The notes under the pieces are model-generated. The model ran no database searches. It had not been told where the DNA came from and worked only from the letters and a program-made list of their open reading frames with translations. From an uncultured Treponema sp. (GTDB lineage Bacteria > Spirochaetota > Spirochaetia > Treponematales > Treponemataceae), in assembly GCA_937894335.1 (NCBI GenBank), contig CALCRU010000053.1, positions 1 through 60,410 of the forward strand: DNA of 60,410 bases, given 5' to 3'. The translations under genes and the position numbers were made by a program. How positions within the stretch are numbered: position 1 is the stretch's first letter; each line of letters begins with the position of its first letter. Of this stretch, positions 7,854 through 16,310 are shown piece by piece.

Positions 7854-8575
7854 ATTAGATCCTCAAGGCTTTTGTAGGAAGACAGGGGATTTTTTATTCC
7901 CCAGGATTCAAGGGGTTGTGCTAGGGCGTCAAGGGGGCTTCCGTCAAAAACAATTTTTCCCTTGTGCAGTACCACAAACTGATTTGCCATGCCCAGACAT
8001 TTTTCTATTTCGTGGGTAAGGAGCAGGACTGTCTTTTTGTTCTGATGCAGTTCCTGAATTAGCGCGTTTAAATCGCATACTCCAGGGTAATCTAGGTTTG
8101 CATAGGGTTCGTCAAAGATGATAATGTCTTTTTTCATGGCAAGAATAGATGCCACTGCAAGCCGCCGTTTTTCTCCTCCCGAAAGGAAGTGTGCCGGCCA
8201 GTCAGCCTTTGCGCTTAGTCCTGTTTCTGCAAGAGCCTTTTCTACAATCAGCGGAATTTCTTTTTTGCCAACTTTCTGATTTCGTGGACCTACAGCAATG
8301 TCGTCTCTGGGAGTGTCACCTAAAATTTGGGATGCTGCATCCTGAAATATGAGTCCAGGTTTGGAAGTTGTAAAGCATGTTCCGTCCGAGGCTTTTTGCA
8401 GTCCTGCAATAATACTCATAAGGACGCTCTTTCCGCTTCCATTGGCTCCTCCTATTACCGTAAGACTTCCTTCCTCAATGGAAAGGGAAACATCGTCCAG
8501 TGCGATAACAGGAGGCTGGCCCTGAATGAGAGAAGAAAAAACTTTGTAGAGCTTTTTAACTTCTATTACTTTCAT
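7841..8575 (-). CDS. bioM: Biotin ECF transporter, ATPase component
   Basis: 244 residues. Complete ABC ATPase motifs are present: Walker A GGANGSGKS near residue 42, signature LSGGEKRRLAVAS, Walker B IIIFDEPYANLD and a switch His in LLLTHEIE. It powers uptake with BioN and the substrate-binding BioY. The start overlaps the end of bioY by 20 bases and its end overlaps bioN, a fully coupled operon. Confidence 0.9.
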   Translation of the reverse strand: MKVIEVKKLYKVFSSLIQGQPPVIALDDVSLSIEEGSLTVIGGANGSGKSVLMSIIAGLQKASDGTCFTTSKPGLIFQDAASQILGDTPRDDIAVGPRNQKVGKKEIPLIVEKALAETGLSAKADWPAHFLSGGEKRRLAVASILAMKKDIIIFDEPYANLDYPGVCDLNALIQELHQNKKTVLLLTHEIEKCLGMANQFVVLHKGKIVFDGSPLDALAQPLESWGIKNPLSSYKSLEDLIWQS

Positions 8576-9221
8576 TCTCTTTTGATTTCTTTAGTTCTTC
8601 AATAAGTTCCGCCTCTTCTTCCTCATCTGCTGGATACAGGAATCGTGCGGCAACGGGACGAAGTACTGCTGCAAGGGGAATTGAAACAATCCACTTTAAG
8701 AGGTCGCCTGCAATGTAGGGAGTGAATGTAAGTGCAAGTGCCTTCTGGAATGTTACTGGAGAACCCTTCTTTGCCATCTGGAACATGAACCAGGGAATTC
8801 CTGGAACATAAACAATAAGGAAACCCAAAAATGAAGCCACAGCAATTTTTATCCACATGGAAACTTTAAATTTCTTTTCCTGAATGTGGGGTTTGCCTAC
8901 AATGAGTCCCGCTACAAGGGCGCCAAAGAAGTAGCCCCATATGTATCCGCCAGTGGGTCCGAATAGAACTCCGAATCCACCTCTTACGCCTGAGAAAACA
9001 GGAATTCCTATTCCGCCCAAAATGATGAACAGTCCTACTGCTCCTGCACCCTGGATTCCTCCCAGAATGAGTCCAGCCAGAATTGCAAAGAGATTCTGAA
9101 CGGCAATGGGTACTGTTGTTCCAGGTATGGGTATAGAGACCACGCATCCTATGCAAATGAGTGCGGCAAAAAGTGCGGTAAATGCACTGCGCACGGCTGT
9201 AAGTTGAGTCTTTTTTGTCAT
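8556..9221 (-). CDS. bioY: Biotin transporter substrate-binding protein BioY
   Basis: About 221 residues, six membrane helices. BioY hallmarks are QNLFAILAGLILGG, FSGVRGGFGVLFGPTGGYIWG and GIPWF. The start is ATG 9221 with AAGGAGG 9 bases upstream; an in-frame extension to 9248 would place the ribosome site inside the gene. It binds biotin and, with BioM and BioN, forms a dedicated energy-coupling-factor importer. The unit suggests the cell depends at least partly on external biotin. Confidence 0.92.
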   Translation of the reverse strand: MTKKTQLTAVRSAFTALFAALICIGCVVSIPIPGTTVPIAVQNLFAILAGLILGGIQGAGAVGLFIILGGIGIPVFSGVRGGFGVLFGPTGGYIWGYFFGALVAGLIVGKPHIQEKKFKVSMWIKIAVASFLGFLIVYVPGIPWFMFQMAKKGSPVTFQKALALTFTPYIAGDLLKWIVSIPLAAVLRPVAARFLYPADEEEEAELIEELKKSKENESNRS

Positions 9222-9278
9222 TTCTCTTAACCTCCTTTGAAAAGACAAGAAAAGCTTTAACTCTCCAAATACTTTTTG

Positions 9279-11540
9279 TTATCTATTTTTTTTTGCCTGT
9301 GTTGATTTTCCTGCTGAAGGCTTCTTTCTTTTTGCAGGAGATGTCTTCTTAGCAGAAGAAGCAGTCTGTTTGCTGGCGGTCGCTTTCTTAGCAGAAGTCG
9401 CGCCCTGTTTGCTAACGGTCGCTTTCTTAGCAGAAGTCGCGCCCTGTTTGCTAACGGTTGCATTCTTAGCAGAAGAAGCAGTCTGTTTGCTAACGGTCGC
9501 TTTCTTATCAGAAGTCGCGCTCTGTTTGCTGGCGGTCGCTTTTTTAGCAGAAGAAGATGCCTGTTTGCTAACGGTTGTCTTCTTAGCAGAAGAAGCAGTC
9601 TGTTTGCTAACGGTCGCTTTCTTAGCAGAAGTCGCGCTCTGTTTGCTGACGGTCACTTTCTTAGCAGAAGTCGCGGTCTGTTTGCTAATGGGGGCATCTT
9701 CATCATCAGTGTGAGCGTCATCCGCAGAAAGTTCCCTTGCCATAAGTGCCTGCCTTACGGTAAGAACAACTTCGCTGCATTCGGGGTAGACCCTCTTTAC
9801 AAAGAGGACTATAACTACGGCGCAGAGGAAGACCATTAGGGCGTACATGAACCAGTCTCCCCATTCAGAATAGACTGTCCTTGTCCTTTTGTAAACTGGT
9901 ACTTCGCAGGAAAGGGCGGCGCTTTCAAAGAGGGGAAGGTCTGCAATTATTTTTCCGGCGGGATTTACTACAACAGAGTATCCGCTGTTTGCGCACCTTA
10001 CAAGTGTTGTCCTGTATTCTATGGCCCTGTAGCTTGCTGCAATAAAGTGCTGGTATTCCGAAGAAGCTGTTCCTGACCACTGGTCGTTTGTAATGTTCAT
10101 GAACACTTCGCTTCCGTTTCTGTACAGTTGGGAACAGACATCGTTAAATGCGTCTTCGAAGCAGATGGGTACCGAAAAAGTTACATAAGAGTCGGGATTG
10201 GGTTCCTCGTTTTCTATAAAGCGCCATCTTTCAATGGGGTCAGAAAGTCCGTTTGAATCAAGTTCTACTGTAAGAGAGTTTTCCCTTCCGTATTCAAGGG
10301 GTGTTGAAATGTAGGCATTGGAACTTACAGGCACCTTAAAAAGCACAAACTGATTCCCCGGTGTCCACCATCCTGAATGAACTACATTTGTCATAAAATT
10401 CTGCATAAGGGAACTGTTCTGATAAGGAATGCCTTCTGCAAATGGAACAAGATGAATCTTTGAATAGAAGCCTGAGAAATTTCCCCCTGCATCAAAAAAG
10501 AGGGCGGCATTGGTGAAGTGTCCCTTGCTTCGGTTTACATCGGCAGTTCCTCCAATTATAAAAGGAACACCCATTCTGTTTATAAAAGGCACAAGACCTT
10601 CCATGTCTCCGTTTCCGCTCTGGTATACATTCATGTAATCGGGATAGGGAAACTGTAGTATTCCCTCGCTCCACAAAACAAGGTCTGGCTCAAGGCCACT
10701 TCCCCTCATTCTGTGGATTTCCCCTTCGGTAAGGTCCATGCAGGTAAGCACATTTTCTCTTTCGCTTGTCTGCCAAGTGTCGGCGTTGTGTTGGACTATT
10801 ACAGTGTTTATGGTTTTTTCAACTGTTCGGGGTAGGGCATACTCAAATACTCCGTATGCAAAGGAAAGCAGAAAGAGTACCGCTGTTCCCACTGCCGCAG
10901 CCCTGTAGCCACTGATCTGCATGGAAGACTGCATTGTTCTTGCCCTAAGCATAAGGTTTATACCTTCGCCCATAAGAGCAGACACAAGGCAGAAGAGAAA
11001 AGAAATTCCCCATACTCCCGTAACAGCTGCCGTCTGTGCAATTATCCTCCAGTTGTAAGCCGCCATGGAAAGAGTTCCCCAGGGATAGCCTAAAAAGTCT
11101 GAGGATTTTGCCCATTCCCAAAAAAGATAGATGGCCGTAAACCATAAAATTCTTAGCAGGGGCAAAAGTGGATGTTTTCCTCCGTCTTCTTCCAGTTGTA
11201 TTTTTGGGGTTAGGTAAAGAGGCAGAATGCATGCCAGAGAGCCACATAGACCAGCCTCAACTGCGGTTCCAAGAGCGCTTGCCCCCAGAGTAAGGAAGGC
11301 GTAGTCGTGGAAGTTGTAAAGCCACCAGCTTGAGCAGAGGTGCACGGTAATGGCCTGAACAAACCAAATCCAGAAACTTTCCCCTGCGGATTTTGCAGAA
11401 AAAGTCGCCCTATATAGGGGTATGAGCGAAAAAAGAGCCAAAAAAGGGGTTCCAAAGGGCATAATTTCGTTTGAAATGGAAAATGCCAGCATAAATCCCG
11501 AAAAGATTGCACAAAAAACTTGTAAAATAATGCGAATCAT
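9279..11540 (-). CDS. lnt: Apolipoprotein N-acyltransferase with a repetitive basic C-terminal tail
   Basis: 753 residues. Residues 1-240 hold six or so membrane helices, followed by a nitrilase-like periplasmic domain with the expected triad: E292 (LWSEG), K361 (SKIHLVPFAEG) and C460 (VPICFED). A last membrane helix spans about 563-582. It adds the third acyl chain to lipoproteins. Normal Lnt ends near here, but this one continues with nine 13-residue repeats (618-734) rich in Lys, Ala, Ser and Thr and a final KRKK stretch. The predicted topology puts the tail in the cytoplasm. The start has no Shine-Dalgarno and a -10 box 9 bases upstream. Confidence 0.9.
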   Translation of the reverse strand: MIRIILQVFCAIFSGFMLAFSISNEIMPFGTPFLALFSLIPLYRATFSAKSAGESFWIWFVQAITVHLCSSWWLYNFHDYAFLTLGASALGTAVEAGLCGSLACILPLYLTPKIQLEEDGGKHPLLPLLRILWFTAIYLFWEWAKSSDFLGYPWGTLSMAAYNWRIIAQTAAVTGVWGISFLFCLVSALMGEGINLMLRARTMQSSMQISGYRAAAVGTAVLFLLSFAYGVFEYALPRTVEKTINTVIVQHNADTWQTSERENVLTCMDLTEGEIHRMRGSGLEPDLVLWSEGILQFPYPDYMNVYQSGNGDMEGLVPFINRMGVPFIIGGTADVNRSKGHFTNAALFFDAGGNFSGFYSKIHLVPFAEGIPYQNSSLMQNFMTNVVHSGWWTPGNQFVLFKVPVSSNAYISTPLEYGRENSLTVELDSNGLSDPIERWRFIENEEPNPDSYVTFSVPICFEDAFNDVCSQLYRNGSEVFMNITNDQWSGTASSEYQHFIAASYRAIEYRTTLVRCANSGYSVVVNPAGKIIADLPLFESAALSCEVPVYKRTRTVYSEWGDWFMYALMVFLCAVVIVLFVKRVYPECSEVVLTVRQALMARELSADDAHTDDEDAPISKQTATSAKKVTVSKQSATSAKKATVSKQTASSAKKTTVSKQASSSAKKATASKQSATSDKKATVSKQTASSAKNATVSKQGATSAKKATVSKQGATSAKKATASKQTASSAKKTSPAKRKKPSAGKSTQAKKNR
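9339..9689 (-). repeat. Nine 39-bp tandem repeats encoding the Lnt tail
   Basis: Nine in-frame units of 39 bp encode [VA]SKQ-x-A-[TS]-S-A-K-K-[AT]-T. Units differ at the SATS/TASS/GATS positions and one has AKN, so the array is not perfectly homogenised. Copy number would be expected to vary between strains. Confidence 0.9.
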
Positions 11541-11549
11541 TGTATTATT

Positions 11550-11578
11550 ATTCTATATATTTATATTAAAAATTGCAA
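11550..11578 (-). promoter_or_regulatory. lnt promoter, near-leaderless
   Basis: On the minus strand TTGCAA (11578-11573), a 17-base spacer and TAGAAT (11555-11550) precede the lnt ATG (11540) by 9 bases. There is no ribosome site in the gap. The same AT-rich stretch must serve the divergent kinase-like gene. Confidence 0.5.
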
Positions 11579-11596
11579 GATTGGGGAAGGGATTTT

Positions 11597-12772
11597 ATGG
11601 ATGCGCTAGTTACTGCCCATAAACAGGAATATGGAGAGGCGCCTGATGTAATGGCTCAGGCTCCGGGAAGATTTCATCTTATTGGCGAGCACACATGGTT
11701 CTTTAAAGACAAGACGCTTTCTATGGCCGTGGATCTGCCTGTGTATATTGCACTGTCTGCGCGGAGTGATTCAAACCTTAGGTTTTACTTTGTGCAGCTT
11801 AACGAAAGGAAGCGTGCAAACATTCCGTCTTTAAAGCTCAAAAAGGAAGACAAGTGGGCAAACGCTCTAAAGGCCATTGTATACGGATTTACAAGCGGTG
11901 GTTTTGACTGCGGTGGCATGAATGTAACAGTCTATTCCGAAATTCTTCCCTCTGCGGGATTCGGCATTACTACTGCAATAAAGGTTGCCATGGCTTGGGC
12001 TGTAAGAGACCTAATGCGCTTCAAGTGCAATGAGCAGCAGATGCTTCAGGTCCTTGAGCGTGCCAATCGGCTTTTCCTTCAGACTGAAAACTACAAGGCC
12101 GACAACTTTACGGCAATCTATTCAAAGAGAAATTCTCTGGTGCTTACCGACCATGCAAAAAATACATGCGAAGTAATTCCCTTTCCCTTTAAGGGGCGCA
12201 CTATCATGCTTACAGACGCAAGGGTTCCCCGTATAGTAACATGGAACGAAGTTACCCTTCAGCAGCCAGAAAATGTCCTCCTTCTAGGAGAACTTAAGGA
12301 AAGACGGTCAAACATTTATGGTGGCTGGCATTACGAAGAAAACAAGGGCGACGTAAACGAAGTTCTTTCTGTGGTAAACGAAGACACAAGACGGCGGCTT
12401 ATCTGCGTAATGAACGAACACAAGTGTATTCTTGATGCCGAAAGTGCACTGCGTAAAAATGACTTTTCTGCCTTTGCAAGGTCTGTCATTGCAAGCCACA
12501 AGAGCATGCGAGACTTGTACGACATTTCTTGTCCAGAAATAGACTGGATTCTAAAGAGGGTACAGGAACTGGACGAAAGCCCTGACGATTTGCGAAATCC
12601 TGTAAACTGCGGACGCATTACAGGCAAGGGCTTTGGTCGCTGCGTGTACACCATCCTCAGAAATTCCGATGTGGGAAAATTTAGGGAAAAACTTGCTGAC
12701 TACGAGCGCATCTTTGGATTTACTCCTGCAAGTTACGAAGTAAAGCCTTCTGCGGGGGTAAAACTGCTGTGA
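11597..12772 (+). CDS. Galactokinase-like GHMP-family protein, divergent
   Basis: 391 residues from ATG 11597, which has GGGGAAGGGA 4 bases upstream; the 8 codons before it are unlikely to be used. The galactokinase signature appears as APGRFHLIGEHTWFF (residues 22-36), where functional enzymes have PGRxNLIGEHTDY. The phosphate loop reads LPSAGFGITTA (117-127) instead of LPxGxGLSSSA, and the third motif reads GRITGKGFGRC. An Asp in the catalytic-base position (D169) seems kept. The lost EHTDY Asp and the Ser-poor loop argue against ordinary galactose phosphorylation. surE follows with overlapping stop and start. Confidence 0.7.
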   Translation: MDALVTAHKQEYGEAPDVMAQAPGRFHLIGEHTWFFKDKTLSMAVDLPVYIALSARSDSNLRFYFVQLNERKRANIPSLKLKKEDKWANALKAIVYGFTSGGFDCGGMNVTVYSEILPSAGFGITTAIKVAMAWAVRDLMRFKCNEQQMLQVLERANRLFLQTENYKADNFTAIYSKRNSLVLTDHAKNTCEVIPFPFKGRTIMLTDARVPRIVTWNEVTLQQPENVLLLGELKERRSNIYGGWHYEENKGDVNEVLSVVNEDTRRRLICVMNEHKCILDAESALRKNDFSAFARSVIASHKSMRDLYDISCPEIDWILKRVQELDESPDDLRNPVNCGRITGKGFGRCVYTILRNSDVGKFREKLADYERIFGFTPASYEVKPSAGVKLL

Positions 12773-13551
12773 CTGTACTCCTGACAAATGACGACGGCTT
12801 TGATTCCGAAGGTATTAAGACACTTAAGGAAGTTTTTTCTACCAGACACGAAGTTTGGATTATGGCTCCTGTAAAAAATCATTCGGGGGCTTCATGCTGC
12901 TTGTCAATAACCAACAGGATTGAAGTATTCAAAAAAGGAAAAAACGAATATGCCCTTTTGGGAACTCCCGTGGACTGCGTGCTAAATGCCCTTACCAGTA
13001 ATGTCTTTCCCCATCGACCTGATGTGGTGCTATCAGGAATAAACAGCGACAGCAATTTGGGAACTGATGTTCTTTATTCGGGAACATGCGGAGCCGCAAG
13101 ACAGGCTTCTTCTTTTGGAGTTCCTGGAATTGCCTTGAGCATAAGAAATGACTACAGCGGAAAAACAAGCCAGAACTATGCTTCTCTTGCAAATTTTGCT
13201 TTGGAAAACCTTGACCGTCTTGTTTCTTTGTGTCAGGAAAAATATCCTCCAGAAGAGGGCGGACACTACAAATACTATCTGAACATAAACGCTCCCGTTA
13301 CTGGACCTTACAGGGGAGTCCGCTTTGCCACCTTGTCAAAAAGGCATTATGGCGATACAGTAAGGGTGCTGAATGAATCTGACGAAAGACTTTTTATAGA
13401 TGCCCGATATGTTGGGGAACAGGTAAAATCTTTAGGCGACGGAACTGAAGACAGTGCGGCGGTAGACAATGGAATGATTGCAATCTCCATGCTCTATACG
13501 GAACCGCAGTGCTACTATGGGGGTGGGACATGGCAGGACAGAACGCATTAA
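12769..13551 (+). CDS. surE: 5'/3'-nucleotidase SurE
   Basis: 260 residues. The metal site TNDDGFDSEG is at residues 6-15, with APVKNHSGAS, GTPVDCV and DVVLSGINSDSNLGTDVLYSGT following as in SurE. It dephosphorylates nucleoside monophosphates. The GTG start at 12769 overlaps the TGA of the preceding kinase-like gene, indicating coupled translation. Its 3' end overlaps the next TPR gene by 22 bases. Confidence 0.94.
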   Translation: MTVLLTNDDGFDSEGIKTLKEVFSTRHEVWIMAPVKNHSGASCCLSITNRIEVFKKGKNEYALLGTPVDCVLNALTSNVFPHRPDVVLSGINSDSNLGTDVLYSGTCGAARQASSFGVPGIALSIRNDYSGKTSQNYASLANFALENLDRLVSLCQEKYPPEEGGHYKYYLNINAPVTGPYRGVRFATLSKRHYGDTVRVLNESDERLFIDARYVGEQVKSLGDGTEDSAAVDNGMIAISMLYTEPQCYYGGGTWQDRTH

Positions 13552-14231
13552 GCGAAGGAATTTCCTTGTACAACAGCGGAAAGTATTCCGCATCTCTTTC
13601 ATTTTTCTTATCTCTTCCCGAAGACAACAGTGTGGATGACATTGAACTGGCCTACTACATAGGGCTGTGCTATTCAAAACTAAAAAGATATGATGATGCC
13701 CTTTTGTATCTTGAACAGGTTGTAACTGCCTCAGGAGAAATAAAGCAGAACGAAAAACAGGCTGAACGACTTTTGCAGTGCCGCTATCTTCTTGCCGTAA
13801 TCTACTGCCTTAGCGGAAGAAAAAAACTTGCAGAATTTGAGCTGGGAAAACTTCTCGAAACAGGATATAAACCTTCTTCTGTATATGCCTCTTTGGCATA
13901 CATTGCATGGGAGCAGGGTAACAGCGAGCAGAGTCTTTCCTACTATGCAAAGGCCCTTTCTGAAGACTCAGAAAATCCCACCGCCCTTAATGGAATGGGC
14001 TATGTGCTTGCGGAACAGGAAAAGGACCTTACCCAGGCTCTGGGCTATTGCAAAAAGGCTTTGGACAAGGAGCCAGAAAGTGCCGCCTGCTTGGACAGCC
14101 TTGGATGGGTGTATTTTAAGATGGGTCTTTATTCCGAGTCCAGAAAGTACCTTGAAAAAGCCCTGCAGCGTGACGCTTCCAACCACACCATTGCCGAACA
14201 TTTGAGCCTTGCTCAGAGGGTAGAAGAATGA
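13530..14231 (+). CDS. TPR-repeat protein
   Basis: About 233 residues, without a signal peptide. Five or six tetratricopeptide units are visible, for example GISLYNSGKYSASLSFFLSL, YYIGLCYSKLKRYDDALLYL, YAKALSEDSENPTALNGMGY and DSLGWVYFKMGLYSESRKYL. I start at ATG 13530, which has GGGGGTGGG upstream, rather than 7 codons earlier. It overlaps surE and its last codons overlap the next gene by 4 bases. The partner is unknown; an assembly or scaffold role with the following exported propeller protein is a guess from position. Confidence 0.75.
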   Translation: MAGQNALSEGISLYNSGKYSASLSFFLSLPEDNSVDDIELAYYIGLCYSKLKRYDDALLYLEQVVTASGEIKQNEKQAERLLQCRYLLAVIYCLSGRKKLAEFELGKLLETGYKPSSVYASLAYIAWEQGNSEQSLSYYAKALSEDSENPTALNGMGYVLAEQEKDLTQALGYCKKALDKEPESAACLDSLGWVYFKMGLYSESRKYLEKALQRDASNHTIAEHLSLAQRVEE

Positions 14232-16297
14232 AAAAGTTTTTGCTTTGCCTTGCTCTTGTTTTTTTTGCCGCACCGCTTTCACTTTATGCCCAGATAAATC
14301 TTGAAGATACCGCTCGTGATGAGTCTTCCCAAATAAGAACTGCCCAGTCCGGTTTTGCAGAGGAAGAATTTAGACGGGGAGTGGAATCCTATTACAGAGG
14401 TTCATTTATGGATAGCATCCTTTCTTTCGAGAGGGCGCTTTCATATCTTCCAGGAGAAAATCTGATTCTTGAATGGTTGGGTAAGGCATATTACCGAGCC
14501 GGACTTGAGGGAACGGCTTTGCAGCAGTGGCAGTTTGCTTCTGATGCAGGCTATGGTGGACTTCTCCTTCAGAATAAAATAGAAATCGTAAGCGAACGGC
14601 GTGCAACGGGAACTACATACGGAGCTTCTCAACGCTACACCGAATCAGGTTCCTTTCCCCATGTAAACGGAAAGACCCTCATATACAGTCAGCCCATTTC
14701 TGTTCTTCCAAATGATGACGGTTCAATATGGGTAGTGGCATACGGTTCAAATGAACTTTTGCGCTTTAATGTAAACGGTCAGGTTATACGCCGGTCCCGT
14801 GGTCCTGTAAACGGATTAGACAGACCTATGGACATAATCCGTATGAACAACGGCAACCTTCTGCTTACGGAATTTATGGGTGACAGGCTCTGCCTTCTTG
14901 ACGAAGACGGATTTTTCATAAAGACAATAGGAACAAAGGGCCGGGGTGAGGGTGAATTTATTGGTCCTCAGTATCTTGCCCTTGACAGCTATTCAAATAT
15001 TTATGTTACCGATTTTGGAAACGCGAGAGTTGTAGTTCTTGATCCAGAAGGAAATCCCCTTTTGCATTTTGGCGAGGCTATAGGCGACTTCCCCGGATTT
15101 AAGTCTCCCACTGGAATTGCGGTTGTTGACGACAGAGTTTTTGTTGCAGACAGTGTTCGTGGTGCCGTCTACGAATTTGACAGGGCGGGCAACTACATAG
15201 GCTTCCTTGTTCCTGAAAAAACTTTTTCTCGTCCCGAATGCATGAAGGTGTGGGGGCAGTACATAATCCTTACCGACAGAAACCGAGTGGTAACAATTGA
15301 TTCCCTTACGGGTGCTGTTTACGAAAATGCAAAAACTGGTAACGGAATAACTCAGGTAACAAGTGCTGTTCCCGACAAAAACGGAAACATAATCGTAACG
15401 GACTTTAAGGCCAACGAAATTTACATTATGTCAAATGTTTCAGAAGTTGCAGGTGGATACTTCGTTCAGATTGAGCGCGTAATTGCAGACAACTTTCCCA
15501 CGGTAATTCTTGAAGTCAGGGTTGAAAATCGCCACCGTCAGCAGATTGTGGGTCTTTCCGACACCAACTTTCTTGTAACCGAAAACAAGCGTTTTGTTTC
15601 AGAGTTTAAACTCCTTGGAGCGGCAGACAACAATGACTATGCCGACATAACCATAATTGTTGACCGCAACACGAACATGGCTTCCTATACCGAACAGCTA
15701 CAGACTGCAGTTAGGGAAATAGCCGCCAGCATGAATCCTGAGGCAAAACTTCAAATAATCGCCTCTGGAGACATTCCAGTAAAGGTGTACGAGGGGTCCC
15801 CTTCAAAGGCAGAATCCTTTACTCAGTCTTTCCTTAGTTCCGTGAACTACACTAGCGACCCTTCACTGGATCTTGCAATACGCCTTGCGGCAAACGAAAC
15901 AATCAACGGTGAAAAAAAGAGAGGCATTATTTATATAACCGCCGGTGCCATAGGTCAGAATGCATTTTCTTCTTACGGACTTTCAGATCTTACCGCCTAC
16001 CTGAACAACAATGCCATATCATTCAGCACTGTGCTTCTTGCTCAGGGTGCGGAATCTGATTCTACCGCATACATAACTCGCAACACCAGCGGTCAGAGTT
16101 ACTATGTCTACAGACCAGAAGGACTTTCTGCCGTAGTGGAAGACATTACCTCACTGCCGTCGGGACTTTACCAAATGCAGTATGTTTCGGCTCTTCCCAA
16201 AGAATACGGACTTCGCTATTTGCCAGTGGAAGTTGAAGCTTATCTTTTAAATAAGAGCGGCCGTGACGAAACAGGATACTTTGCTCCCCTAGACTAG
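14228..16297 (+). CDS. Exported TPR / NHL beta-propeller / VWA-like protein
   Basis: 689 residues with a signal peptide (MKKFLLCLALVFFAAPLSLYA). Residues 40-105 look TPR-like (YYRGSFMDSILSFERALSYL). Residues 150-395 carry repeated NHL-type blades such as GLDRPMDIIRMNNGNLLLTE, GPQYLALDSYSNIYVTD and FKSPTGIAVVDDRVFVAD. Residues 400-640 resemble a von Willebrand A fold: ADITIIVDRNTNM then IIYITAGAIGQ. The MIDAS DxSxS reads DRNTN, so metal binding is doubtful. Likely a periplasmic or surface protein; its function is unknown. Confidence 0.72.
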   Translation: MKKFLLCLALVFFAAPLSLYAQINLEDTARDESSQIRTAQSGFAEEEFRRGVESYYRGSFMDSILSFERALSYLPGENLILEWLGKAYYRAGLEGTALQQWQFASDAGYGGLLLQNKIEIVSERRATGTTYGASQRYTESGSFPHVNGKTLIYSQPISVLPNDDGSIWVVAYGSNELLRFNVNGQVIRRSRGPVNGLDRPMDIIRMNNGNLLLTEFMGDRLCLLDEDGFFIKTIGTKGRGEGEFIGPQYLALDSYSNIYVTDFGNARVVVLDPEGNPLLHFGEAIGDFPGFKSPTGIAVVDDRVFVADSVRGAVYEFDRAGNYIGFLVPEKTFSRPECMKVWGQYIILTDRNRVVTIDSLTGAVYENAKTGNGITQVTSAVPDKNGNIIVTDFKANEIYIMSNVSEVAGGYFVQIERVIADNFPTVILEVRVENRHRQQIVGLSDTNFLVTENKRFVSEFKLLGAADNNDYADITIIVDRNTNMASYTEQLQTAVREIAASMNPEAKLQIIASGDIPVKVYEGSPSKAESFTQSFLSSVNYTSDPSLDLAIRLAANETINGEKKRGIIYITAGAIGQNAFSSYGLSDLTAYLNNNAISFSTVLLAQGAESDSTAYITRNTSGQSYYVYRPEGLSAVVEDITSLPSGLYQMQYVSALPKEYGLRYLPVEVEAYLLNKSGRDETGYFAPLD

Positions 16298-16310
16298 AAA
16301 CTGACAGTCT

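Noticed and set aside
9370..9714. Open frame of 114 residues on the plus strand opposite the Lnt repeats
   Set aside because: It has a repeat-driven composition (LLTVAFLAEVA), no ribosome site, and mirrors the Lys/Ala repeats on the coding strand.
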